A stretch of DNA of 64,000 nt from an uncultured Verrucomicrobiota bacterium (GTDB lineage Bacteria > Verrucomicrobiota > Verrucomicrobiia > Verrucomicrobiales > Verrucomicrobiaceae), in the NCBI GenBank assembly GCA_903838675.1, contig CAILZI010000081.1:54935-118934 (forward strand), read 5' to 3'. A program made the position numbers and the translations under genes. This document shows positions 1 through 7,863 of the stretch, in pieces. The notes beneath the pieces are model-generated. The model did no database searches. It saw only the letters and a program-made list of their open reading frames with translations, and had not been told where the DNA came from. Positions within the stretch are counted from its first letter, which is position 1. The number at the start of each line of letters is the position of its first letter.

Positions 1-742
1 GCAAATTGTAAGCCGTCGCAGGCAGGCCGTGGTGCTTGAGACGCGCCAGAAAAGCACTGGCCGCGAGAGAGGGCGTGGGATGCCGCCAGGCCTCCGGCGC
101 GATGAAGACGATGCGCGAATGCTCGAGTGCGACCAGGGCATCGACACACTCCTCGCTGGCTACCGCGAAGTCCGTGCGCGAGCTGGCCATGTCGAGGCCC
201 TGCATGCGACCGCCCAGCGCGAGGGCTGGGACAGTTGTGTCAACGAACCAATCGAGCACCTGCTGCGTGCCCTCATAGACGATCCAGGCATCGGCCTCAA
301 TCGCGGCCACGTGCCGGGCAAGCCGACGTATGCAGTTGGGCAGGACATAGGAGATTTGATCGCAGATGATGCAGACGTGGCCTTCTGTTTCGAGCGCGTT
401 CTTGATGACGAGGAGCAGGCGCTGCGTGCGCGAATTGTCCTCCAGAAAGGGAAGAGACGTCAGAATGGCGATGCGGAGGGTGCGCTTTTTTTGAATTCGG
501 CGCGTCATGATCTTGCGCGATCTGCCCGCGCCGTTGTCCTGCAGACTGCCCTCGCTCTCCAGCAGCCGGAGCGCCGCGCGCACCGTGTCTTTGGACACGT
601 CCAGTTCGGAAGCCAATGCCAGAACACCGGGCAGCAGCCCGCGCCAGCGGCCGGTGCGAAAGCCGTTGCGCAAATGTTCGGCGGTGATCTCCACGAGGCT
701 CTGACGGCGGACGCGCTGCATGACTTGAACTGGTCGGTTCAT
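1..742 (-). CDS. GntR-type HTH regulator with ligand-binding domain (partial, C-terminus off window)
   Basis: Reading the minus strand from an ATG at 742-740 gives an uninterrupted frame of 247 codons that leaves the window at base 1. The N-terminus (about residues 8-75) looks like a GntR winged helix: VEITAEHLRNGFRTGRW, then LASELDVSKDTVRAALRLL. A basic linker (SRKIMTRRIQKKR) follows. From about residue 85 the sequence resembles a LacI-type periplasmic-binding-protein-like sensor (LRIAILTSLPFLEDNS, then EGHVCIICDQ and EADAWIVYEG). This is the architecture of XylR/AraR-like sugar-responsive regulators. The gene is divergent from the PEP-CTERM gene with 76 bases between starts, so it may control that gene, itself, or both. 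The ligand cannot be inferred. Confidence 0.8.
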   Translation of the reverse strand, partial: MNRPVQVMQRVRRQSLVEITAEHLRNGFRTGRWRGLLPGVLALASELDVSKDTVRAALRLLESEGSLQDNGAGRSRKIMTRRIQKKRTLRIAILTSLPFLEDNSRTQRLLLVIKNALETEGHVCIICDQISYVLPNCIRRLARHVAAIEADAWIVYEGTQQVLDWFVDTTVPALALGGRMQGLDMASSRTDFAVASEECVDALVALEHSRIVFIAPEAWRHPTPSLAASAFLARLKHHGLPATAYNL

Positions 743-818
743 TCGTCCAGTAGTCAACAATTATGGCGGGATTGGCACAAGCTCTTGGAGCGTGTGTTGC
801 TAATAAGCTGGCACCCCT
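743..818. promoter_or_regulatory. Divergent intergenic region between regulator and PEP-CTERM gene
   Basis: These 76 bases separate two divergent start codons and must hold the promoters and any operator for one or both genes. On the minus strand the sequence before the regulator ATG includes GGA a few bases upstream, a weak ribosome site. On the plus strand there is no clear Shine-Dalgarno before the ATG at 819. I see no convincing sigma-70 pair and no strong palindrome. Confidence 0.4.
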
Positions 819-3800
819 ATGAAAACTAATTCGCCTTCCGCCTGGTTGGGCGTGCCACTGAAACGTACCCTGTTATTGCTGCTTTGCGCAGTGTTTATTC
901 ATGTTCAAATGCCAGCCGCCACGATCACCTGGTCGGGTGCCACGAATGGCTGGAGCACGAATACAAACTGGGCGGGCGGCGTGCTCCCTGCTTCGGGCGA
1001 CTCTCTCGTCTTCGACGTCACCGGCGCAGGCGGCCTGAGCCTGAACAACAATCTGACAAGCTCCGTCTTCAACATCGCCGGGATCACCTTCACCGCGAAT
1101 GCCGGAGCCTACGTCATCGGCGGTGCCGCTCCTGCCACGGTCAACACCGGCAATGCTTTCGTCCTCACCGGGAGCGTGATCAACAGCAGCACGGCGCTCG
1201 AAACGATCAATGCCCCGTTCAGCATGACGGCGGTGCAGACTTTCAACGCGAGTGCTGGAAGTATCAGTCTCGGCGGCGTGGTGAGCGGGACGGGAGGCAT
1301 CGCAAAGACTGGTGCCAACACGCTGTCCATCGCGGGTCTGAATTCCTTCTCCGGCGGCACGACTCTCTCTGCGGGCACCCTGAGGGTGAGCACTGCATTG
1401 GCGCTCGGCACCGGTGCCCTCACGGTCAGTGGGTCATCCACCCTGGGAACAATCATCGGAGGCGGGACTGCCTTGCTCTCCAATGCCACGAGCATCGGGT
1501 CCGGCATCGCACTTTCATTGGACGGTGGAAATGCGGACTTGTTCCTGACCGGAGTTATTTCCGGTGCTGGAAGTCTCAAGGCAACTTCCGGCGGCAATGT
1601 CTTCCTCTTCAATACGGCAAACAGCTTCAGCGGAGGCACCAGCCTGACCGGGACGGGCATCTTGTTTGGCACCGCGATTGGCAACACCGGCTCGAATGGC
1701 AGCTTTGGCGCTGCGAACACGATTACGATCGCGAGTAGTTCCGCGCTGGGCTACCTGGGCGCTGGTGAAACCAGCAACCGCAACATCAACTTCTCCACCA
1801 CCAATGGCGGCACCTTCACCAACAACGCAGCGAGCAGCAGCACGAGTGCGCTGACTCTTTCGAGCGTGACCACCGCCAACCTCTCCATGGGGGTGGCGTT
1901 CAATGGCGGCTCCGACACCGTGATCAATGGCGGCATCACGGGCAATTCCAGCACGCTGAACTTCAACAAAGGCGGGACCGGAACCCTCACGGTGAACGGC
2001 AATATTTCAGGCACCGCGAGCAACATCCGCGCCCAGGGAGGCGTGCTCATCCTCAATGGATCGACCACGAGCAATGAAACCATCGTAACACAGCGCACCG
2101 CGACCGGCGGCGGCGTGATTCAGTTTGGCGGCAGTTCTGCGATCAAGACGACGGATGTGGGCACCAATAATTTGCTGGGCGGCTGGGCTACGTGGAACGG
2201 GACCGACTGGGCCTCTGGCTCCGGCACGGCCGTGGTGTCCTTCAACGGCACCTATACTTCAGACACCTGGGCTGCGAACAACAACACGGATGTGACCATG
2301 AGCTCTGCTCCCACTTCGGGCTCGACCACTTACAGCCTGCGCTTTAACACGGCAGGGGCCTACACCCTCACGCTTACCGGGACCAATGTGATCACCAGCG
2401 GTGGCATCCTCGTCACCAGCGGGGTGGGTGCCAACTCCTCGACCATCACCGGCGGCACTCTGGAAGGCGCCAGCAGCTCGGACTTGGTGATCAACAACTT
2501 CAATACGGCGGGCGGACTGACCATTGCCTCCATCATCGCGAACAACACCGCAGCGACCGTTCTGACCGTGACGGGGCCTGGTACGACGACCCTCACCTCA
2601 GCCGCCAATACTTACACCGGCACCACTTACGTCGAAGGCGGGGCCACCCTGATCGTGAACAACGGAAATAACTTGGGGAAAGTTTATTCGGTCGCGGCGG
2701 ACAGCACCCTGAAACTTGGGAATGGAGTCGGGGGTTACAGCTATGGTGTGACGGTCAGCGGGGCAGGGACGGCAGCCACAACAGGGCTCTACCTCAATGG
2801 CGGTCAAAACTATGTATTTTCGAGTTCGTTGAATCTTTTGGGCGCGCCGACGACCATCCGCACTTACGGCACAGGCAATGCCAGTTTAGGAGGATTCGAC
2901 TATAGTTCTAATCACTTGGTCGTGGCCGACACTGCCTCAGGTTCGGTCATTGCATCCACAGTGAACTTTGGTTCAGGAAGCTTCGGTTACGTGATGAATG
3001 TAGCTGAAGGTGCCAATACAGCCACGGGAGACCTGACCATTAACGGGGTGATGAGCGGGAACAATAGCTCAAGTGGAGCCACGCCGACGGGTGCTGGATT
3101 CAGGGTGGAATATCAGGTGAACAGAAGCGGTGTCACCGGTTCTGTCCTCCTCACGGGTGCGAGTACTTATTCCACCGGCATGTGGGTTCACAGCGGTTCC
3201 ATCATCCTTTCGGGCGGAGACAACCGGCTGCCTACCGCATCTTCATTGGCTCTGGGTGACGGTGCCAATAATGCGCAACTCGTGCTCAACGGCATATCAC
3301 AGACGCTGGCCGCTGTCTTCGTCAGCGGCACCGGGACCGGCAATGCGGTCGTGGGCGGCTCATCCACCACCTCGACCTTGACGCTGAGCAATGCGAGCAA
3401 CACCACCTATGCTGGAATGATCGGTGGTGTGAGTGCCAACGCCAACAACATCGGCCTGACCAAAGCAGGCGCGGGCACGCTCACCGTGACCGGCAACAAC
3501 ACCTACACCGGCAGCACGGTGGTGAGCGCAGGCGCACTCGAGGTTGGCAGTGCTGGTGTTGGATCCACGGGCTCAGGAGCTGTGACCGTACAAACAGGCA
3601 GCACGATCCTGGGCACCGGCAGTGTGCATGGCAGCAGCTTCACCGCCCAAAGCGGCAGCACCGTTTATGCCGGGGACGGGACCGCGCAGGCAAACTATGG
3701 CACGCTGAGCTTCACGCCGGTGTCAGGCAGCGGCAGCTTTAACTTTCAAAGCGGCAGCAGCGTCATCCTCGGCATCAATCCTGGCGGCACGGGTGATCTG

Positions 3801-4169
3801 CTGAGCTTTAACGGCCTCACCGCTGGCACGCTGCTTTTCAACGGCAACCTTCAGGTAACGGCGAGCGGCTATACACCGACATCGGTGCAGACCTTCAAGC
3901 TGCTGGACTGGTCGAATCTCTCGACGATCACGTTTGCCAGCGAATACAGCTCCAGCTCTTACACAGGCTACCTGCTGGGCAATGGCGATGACAACAAAGG
4001 CTTTGACCTGCCCGACATCTCCGCCTCCGGGTATGCCTGGGACATCAGCCAGTTCACAACCAATGGCACCATAAGCACGGTGTTACTTGTGCCTGAGCCG
4101 TCCCGAGTGTTGCTGTTCATGGCTGCTGGCTTTGTTTTAATCATGCGCCGCCGGCCCGCTTGGACTTAA
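819..4169 (+). CDS. PEP-CTERM protein with autotransporter-associated beta-strand repeats
   Basis: A 1116-residue secreted protein. Residues 1-34 form a signal peptide (a basic start, then TLLLLLCAVFIHV, cleavage near MPAA). Nearly all of the rest is Gly/Ser/Thr/Asn-rich beta-helix sequence with recurring autotransporter-associated repeats such as GTLTVTGNNTYTGSTVVSAG. The last 26 residues are a PEP-CTERM sorting signal: VPEPS, a hydrophobic stretch (VLLFMAAGFVLIM), then RRR. Family knowledge: PEP-CTERM proteins are processed by exosortase and delivered to the cell surface or exopolysaccharide. There is no C-terminal autotransporter beta-barrel, so the type V route is not supported. It is probably a structural or adhesive surface protein; ligand unknown. 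It is divergent from the edge regulator. Confidence 0.9.
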   Translation: MKTNSPSAWLGVPLKRTLLLLLCAVFIHVQMPAATITWSGATNGWSTNTNWAGGVLPASGDSLVFDVTGAGGLSLNNNLTSSVFNIAGITFTANAGAYVIGGAAPATVNTGNAFVLTGSVINSSTALETINAPFSMTAVQTFNASAGSISLGGVVSGTGGIAKTGANTLSIAGLNSFSGGTTLSAGTLRVSTALALGTGALTVSGSSTLGTIIGGGTALLSNATSIGSGIALSLDGGNADLFLTGVISGAGSLKATSGGNVFLFNTANSFSGGTSLTGTGILFGTAIGNTGSNGSFGAANTITIASSSALGYLGAGETSNRNINFSTTNGGTFTNNAASSSTSALTLSSVTTANLSMGVAFNGGSDTVINGGITGNSSTLNFNKGGTGTLTVNGNISGTASNIRAQGGVLILNGSTTSNETIVTQRTATGGGVIQFGGSSAIKTTDVGTNNLLGGWATWNGTDWASGSGTAVVSFNGTYTSDTWAANNNTDVTMSSAPTSGSTTYSLRFNTAGAYTLTLTGTNVITSGGILVTSGVGANSSTITGGTLEGASSSDLVINNFNTAGGLTIASIIANNTAATVLTVTGPGTTTLTSAANTYTGTTYVEGGATLIVNNGNNLGKVYSVAADSTLKLGNGVGGYSYGVTVSGAGTAATTGLYLNGGQNYVFSSSLNLLGAPTTIRTYGTGNASLGGFDYSSNHLVVADTASGSVIASTVNFGSGSFGYVMNVAEGANTATGDLTINGVMSGNNSSSGATPTGAGFRVEYQVNRSGVTGSVLLTGASTYSTGMWVHSGSIILSGGDNRLPTASSLALGDGANNAQLVLNGISQTLAAVFVSGTGTGNAVVGGSSTTSTLTLSNASNTTYAGMIGGVSANANNIGLTKAGAGTLTVTGNNTYTGSTVVSAGALEVGSAGVGSTGSGAVTVQTGSTILGTGSVHGSSFTAQSGSTVYAGDGTAQANYGTLSFTPVSGSGSFNFQSGSSVILGINPGGTGDLLSFNGLTAGTLLFNGNLQVTASGYTPTSVQTFKLLDWSNLSTITFASEYSSSSYTGYLLGNGDDNKGFDLPDISASGYAWDISQFTTNGTISTVLLVPEPSRVLLFMAAGFVLIMRRRPAWT
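1290..3560 (+). repeat. Autotransporter-type beta-strand repeat units inside the PEP-CTERM protein
   Basis: At least six degenerate copies share the pattern G-x-L-x-(V/I)-x-(G/A)-x-N-(S/T)-(F/Y)-(S/T)-G-(G/S)-T. Clear examples are ANTLSIAGLNSFSGGTTLSAG (near 1317), VFLFNTANSFSGGTSL (near 1602), TTTLTSAANTYTGTTYVEGG (near 2587) and AGTLTVTGNNTYTGSTVV (near 3475). They are amino-acid repeats with diverged DNA, not tandem nucleotide repeats, and fit successive rungs of a parallel beta-helix. Confidence 0.75.
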
Positions 4170-4175
4170 GATTCT

Positions 4176-4190
4176 TGTGAGGATCTCACA
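4176..4190. promoter_or_regulatory. 15-bp perfect dyad upstream of LysR gene (candidate LysR box)
   Basis: TGTGAG-gat-CTCACA: six-base arms pair perfectly around a three-base centre. The dyad has the T-N11-A spacing (4176 T, 4188 A) typical of LysR-family binding sites and ends 11 bases before the ATG at 4202. It most plausibly serves LysR autoregulation. It follows the upstream stop closely, but has no T-tract, so a terminator role is less likely. Confidence 0.5.
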
Positions 4191-4201
4191 TATCCGTTAG
4201 G

Positions 4202-5197
4202 ATGGACCTAATGATCAAAGTGAAACCCAATGCCACTCAAAGGATCGGTAAATCGGCCGATTCTCCTGCCCGCCGTTATTTCAAAGAGGTGCGTTTCCGG
4301 CAGATTCGTGCGCTGGTGGAATTGTCACGACAGGGCAGTTTTGCGGCAACTGCTGCAGCGATGGATCTGGCCGTGCCTTCAGTATGGCAGCAGATTCGAT
4401 CGTTGGAAGATGAATACGGTGTGCAATTTGTCGTGGCGGAAGGCTCCAAAGTATCACTTACAGACGATGGTCGTGCGCTGGTGGATCTGGCAGCCCCCTT
4501 GGTGGAGTCCTTCGACGGCCTGCGGGCGATGTTTGAGGATCAGCGCAGCACCGCCGCCCGCACACTGACGGTCGTTGCTCCGTCGGCCATGCTTACTGGT
4601 GCGCTGAGGCGGCCCATCATTCTGTATCGTCAGAATCATCCGACGGTGAAACTCGTGCTGCTGGACCGGCCCTCCTACCTGGCCAGGCAGGTCATTCAGC
4701 AGGATGAGGCGGATCTGGCGATCATGGGCATGGCCACAGGCGATGAAGCGATGCCTCAGTTCCAGTACCAGCCGCTGGCACGCTATGCCTTTTATCTCAT
4801 GTGTCCTGCGAACCATGCGCTGACGCGCGCGCGTCAGCTGACACTTGCCAACATCGTCACCCAGCCGTTGGTGCTGGCTCCGGAGGAAAGCAGTTCGCAT
4901 CGGCAGATTCGTCAGGTGTTTGCCCAGGCCGGCCTGGCGGAACGCATGAACGTGACGGTGACGGCCACGAATCGAGCGCTGCTGATGAACTATGTGGCCA
5001 TTGGGTTCGGCATTGCCATCGGCACCAGCGCGGCGAGCGTGAAACCGCCGAAACGTGGAGCCGGAGAGGCTGAGGTGGTCGTGCGCGAAGTAGCCGCACT
5101 GTTTGGCCATGAGGAAGTCTTTCTCGTGCAGCGCAAAGGCCGTTTCGAGCCAGCGCATGTGCGGGCATTTCGCGAACTGGTGCTGAAAGCTTTTTGA
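4202..5197 (+). CDS. LysR family transcriptional regulator
   Basis: A 331-residue protein with the LysR layout. The winged helix spans about residues 30-90 (VRFRQIRALVELSRQGSFAA, then SVWQQIRSLEDEYGVQFVV), followed by a substrate-binding effector domain from about residue 120 (LTVVAPSAML, DEADLAIMGM). Length is slightly above the usual 300 because of about 28 extra N-terminal residues. An alternative start at 4211 has an AGGA eight bases upstream and would remove three residues. The dyad at 4176-4190 fits autoregulation. LysR proteins often control a neighbour, here perhaps the Gfo/Idh/MocA-DUF3472 pair downstream, in the same orientation. The effector is unknown. Confidence 0.9.
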   Translation: MDLMIKVKPNATQRIGKSADSPARRYFKEVRFRQIRALVELSRQGSFAATAAAMDLAVPSVWQQIRSLEDEYGVQFVVAEGSKVSLTDDGRALVDLAAPLVESFDGLRAMFEDQRSTAARTLTVVAPSAMLTGALRRPIILYRQNHPTVKLVLLDRPSYLARQVIQQDEADLAIMGMATGDEAMPQFQYQPLARYAFYLMCPANHALTRARQLTLANIVTQPLVLAPEESSSHRQIRQVFAQAGLAERMNVTVTATNRALLMNYVAIGFGIAIGTSAASVKPPKRGAGEAEVVVREVAALFGHEEVFLVQRKGRFEPAHVRAFRELVLKAF

Positions 5198-5226
5198 TAT
5201 GAGGGACACAACGCCATTAGTCAAAG

Positions 5227-5245
5227 ACGAATGATTTACGAATGA
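5227..5245. promoter_or_regulatory. Helical-phase direct repeat ahead of oxidoreductase operon
   Basis: ACGAATGA occurs twice (5227-5234 and 5238-5245), separated by TTT, so the copies lie 11 bp apart, one DNA turn. A short dyad TGGCC-gtct-GGCCA follows at about 5258-5271. Both lie in the 132-base gap between the LysR gene and the next operon, so they are candidate binding sites for a regulator such as the adjacent LysR protein. Confidence 0.35.
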
Positions 5246-5329
5246 GTTTAACATTTATGGCCGTCTGGCCAAAGCTGCGGCGCTGATCCTGCGTTGGTGC
5301 TGGTCCATTTAACCTACCCCTATCCATTC

Positions 5330-6535
5330 TTGAACCGACGCTCCTTTTTCCACGCCACCGGCCTGGCCACCTTTGCCAGCCAGCTGGCTGCGCAGACGCC
5401 CGCCGCGCCACCGCCACCTGCCTATACCGGGCCTGTCTTTAAAATCGGCAACATTGGCTGCGGCGGCCGAGGCACGTTTGTCTCGGGCATTCTGGCCGAG
5501 AACCCCGGCTTCAAGCTCAGCGCTGCCTGCGATTATTTCGAAGATCGCGTGAAGACCTTCGGGGAGAAATTCAGCATCGCCGCCGACCAGCAGTTCACCG
5601 GACTCGATGGCTACAAGAAGATGCTGGAGCACGTCGATGCCGTGGCCATTCACAGCCCTCCGTTTTTCCATGTGCAGCAGGCCATCGACGCCGTGGCGGT
5701 TGGAAAGCATGTGCTCATCGCGAAGCCGGTGGCGATCGATGTCGCCGGATGTGAGACAATCCGCCAACTGGCGAAGGATGCTGCGGCCAAGGGCATCGTC
5801 GTGCTCGCCGATGTGCAGTGCCGTGGCGATGAATTCTTCCAGGAAGGCATGAAGCGCATTCACTGCGGTGGGATTGGTGATCTCATGTTCGGCGAATGTC
5901 ACTACGAAGCCGATTTGATTCCGCTGCAAAGCGAAGCCGACGACACCGCCGAAGGCCGGCTGAAGAACTGGATTCGTCATCGCGATCTGGCTGGCGACAT
6001 CATCACCGAGCAGAACATCCACGCACTGGACATCGTGAGCTGGGCCTTTGGCCGACCTACACGCATCAGCGGCACCTGCGGCCGTGGCGGGCGTCCTGAC
6101 AATGTGGGGGATGTTTCAGACCACTTCGCCATCCTGTTCGAATTCACGAAAGGTGCGGTCACCTTCGCTTCGCGCCAGTACACCGCCTGGGGTTCGCCTT
6201 TCCTTTGCGATAATCGTTTCGTCGGTACCAAAGGCGCCTTCACCAGCAAGTTCGGCGGTCGCGTGATGATTCGCGGCGGCAAAGACAACTTCTGGGGCGG
6301 TGGCGAGACGAAGAACCTCTACCGTGCTGGTTCGGTGAACAACGTCGAGTCCTTCCGCACGGCCATCGCGGCCAAAGATCCGCAGGGCAACCCCACCATC
6401 GATGGTGCTGTGGAGACGACGCTGCTCACGCTCTTTGGCGAGCACGCCGCCAAGGCGGGACATTCGGTGACCTGGGATGAATTTGTCCGCGATGCCAAAG
6501 CCGTGAAGCCAGATTTGAATGGATTAAAATCATGA
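5330..6535 (+). CDS. Tat-exported Gfo/Idh/MocA family oxidoreductase
   Basis: NAD(P)-dependent sugar or sugar-derivative oxidoreductase fold. I place the start at the TTG of 5330, giving MNRRSFFHATGLATFASQLAAQ, a compact twin-arginine signal; the frame stays open to an earlier TTG at 5294, and no ATG is suitably placed. The Rossmann motif is IGNIGCGGRGTF, and the usual EKP loop is represented by IAKPVAIDVAG. The substrate-domain signature is DIITEQNIHALDIVSWAFG. The product is 401 residues, normal for the family. Its stop overlaps the next start by four bases (ATGA), so the two genes are translationally coupled. Family knowledge: these enzymes act on oxidised or epimerised sugars; substrate not assignable. 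Confidence 0.88.
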   Translation: MNRRSFFHATGLATFASQLAAQTPAAPPPPAYTGPVFKIGNIGCGGRGTFVSGILAENPGFKLSAACDYFEDRVKTFGEKFSIAADQQFTGLDGYKKMLEHVDAVAIHSPPFFHVQQAIDAVAVGKHVLIAKPVAIDVAGCETIRQLAKDAAAKGIVVLADVQCRGDEFFQEGMKRIHCGGIGDLMFGECHYEADLIPLQSEADDTAEGRLKNWIRHRDLAGDIITEQNIHALDIVSWAFGRPTRISGTCGRGGRPDNVGDVSDHFAILFEFTKGAVTFASRQYTAWGSPFLCDNRFVGTKGAFTSKFGGRVMIRGGKDNFWGGGETKNLYRAGSVNNVESFRTAIAAKDPQGNPTIDGAVETTLLTLFGEHAAKAGHSVTWDEFVRDAKAVKPDLNGLKS

Positions 6536-7770
6536 ACACCACCTCAATGACTCGTCTCGCAATTTTCAGTGCTGCATTCGGCCTGCTGGCCGCTGCACAT
6601 GCTGAATTGAAAGTTCCGGCCTTTACTGCCTACGCTGAGCCCGACTCTGACGGAGTCACGATTTCAAAAGACAAGGGTATTGCCGGCTGGACGGACAAAA
6701 AGCAGCGGGTGCTGTGGTTTGGCGAGTTCAAATCGTCGGGGAAACTCAGCGCGGTCATCAAGGCTAAAGGAGAAGATGGGCGCAGCCTGCGGCTCACGGT
6801 CGGCGACCAAAGTAGTGAAGCTACGATCAAGAAAGGTGAGGCAGCTTTCGGTGAGTTTGAAATTAGCAAACCGGGATATGTTCGTTTTGAACTGGTCACA
6901 CGCGGTGGTGCGGATGGCAAAGGTACGATCGATGTCCTGGTGCTCGACGGTCCTGCGAGCAAGGATGCGCACTTCAATCTGGATCCGCGCCGCAACGCAG
7001 CCTCAGTGCACCTGTTCTACCCGACGCCCAAGGATGCTCAAGTGGCGATGTTTTACAACGAGGTCACTGCGGTCGAGGATCCTGTCGCGACCTATTACAT
7101 GGCCTGCGGCTTTACGCGCGGGTACTTTGGCATGCAGGTGAATTCGCTCAAGGAGAGGCGCATCATCTTCTCCATTTGGGATGCTGGCACTGGCCAGAAC
7201 GCGAAGGACCGCAGCAGCGTCTCTGCTGACAATCAGACGAAACTGATCGCAAAAGGGCCGGGTGTGGAGGCCGGCGTTTTCGGCAACGAAGGCACCGGCG
7301 GTCATTCTCATCTGGTCTATCCGTGGAAAACCGGGGAGGCTCAGAAGTTCGTCGTCACTGCAAAGCCTGACGGCGAACACACGACGTACAGCGGCTTCTG
7401 GTTTCATCCGGAAAAGAAGGCCTGGATGCTCATCGCGAGCTTTCGTGCACCGAAGGACGGGCAATATCTGCGCGGACTCTATTCGTTCAGTGAGAACTTC
7501 GCCGGCCAGAACGGGCACCTGCAGCGCAAGGCGCTGTATGGTCCCCAGTGGATCGCGACCGCTGATGGCAAATGGACCGAGCTTACCCAGGCCACCTTCA
7601 GCCACGATGGCACCGGCAAGGCAAATCGGCTGGACCGCTTCATGGGGGTGGAAGAAGGCAATTTTTTTCTCTCCCAAGGAGGCTTCGTGGAAGGCTACAC
7701 CGAAATGCGCCAACCGTTTGACCGTCCGGCCACCGGCACTCCGCCAAAACTCGCGCTGCCCCGGTATTGA
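6532..7770 (+). CDS. DUF3472/DUF5077 domain secreted protein
   Basis: A 412-residue protein with an N-terminal signal peptide (LAIFSAAFGLLAAAHAE). Residues about 25-150 look like a DUF5077-type beta-sandwich (GIAGWTDKKQRVLWFGEF, KPGYVRFELV). Residues about 160-400 match DUF3472 (SVHLFYPTPKDAQVAMFYNE, YYMACGFTRGYFGMQ, GGHSHLVYPWKTGE). These proteins are secreted and occur in carbohydrate-utilisation loci; a carbohydrate-binding role is the usual guess and no catalytic motif is evident. It overlaps the preceding oxidoreductase by ATGA, implying a joint function. Confidence 0.82.
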   Translation: MNTTSMTRLAIFSAAFGLLAAAHAELKVPAFTAYAEPDSDGVTISKDKGIAGWTDKKQRVLWFGEFKSSGKLSAVIKAKGEDGRSLRLTVGDQSSEATIKKGEAAFGEFEISKPGYVRFELVTRGGADGKGTIDVLVLDGPASKDAHFNLDPRRNAASVHLFYPTPKDAQVAMFYNEVTAVEDPVATYYMACGFTRGYFGMQVNSLKERRIIFSIWDAGTGQNAKDRSSVSADNQTKLIAKGPGVEAGVFGNEGTGGHSHLVYPWKTGEAQKFVVTAKPDGEHTTYSGFWFHPEKKAWMLIASFRAPKDGQYLRGLYSFSENFAGQNGHLQRKALYGPQWIATADGKWTELTQATFSHDGTGKANRLDRFMGVEEGNFFLSQGGFVEGYTEMRQPFDRPATGTPPKLALPRY

Positions 7771-7831
7771 ACACGATAGCAGCAGATTAAGCGGCGGCGC
7801 AGTTTCTGACGTAAAATTCCTTGTTGCCAAA

Positions 7832-7853
7832 ATACAGGACATGCGTCCAGTAT
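7832..7853. promoter_or_regulatory. 22-bp dyad operator candidate upstream of kbl
   Basis: The left arm ATACAGGAC and right arm GTCCAGTAT are complementary at eight of nine positions around a four-base centre (ATGC). The dyad ends ten bases before the kbl ATG, and no other gene starts nearby. The long symmetry, small centre and position suggest a dimeric repressor or activator site for the kbl-putA pair. A TTGCCA at 7824-7829 could be a -35 element, but the -10 is unclear. Confidence 0.5.
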
Positions 7854-7863
7854 ATCGGCAGAC

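Noticed and set aside
770..790. Sigma-54-like TGGCAC...TTGG before the PEP-CTERM gene
   Set aside because: The spacing between the GG and GC elements is off by one and the -12 GC is absent, so it does not meet the consensus.
29..829. A 266-codon plus-strand frame at the left edge
   Set aside because: The opposite strand carries a convincing HTH regulator over the same bases; the plus frame has no motif and runs into the PEP-CTERM start.
4176..4190. CRP-type site (TGTGA...TCACA)
   Set aside because: The half-sites are five bases apart where CRP needs six; a LysR box explains the dyad better.
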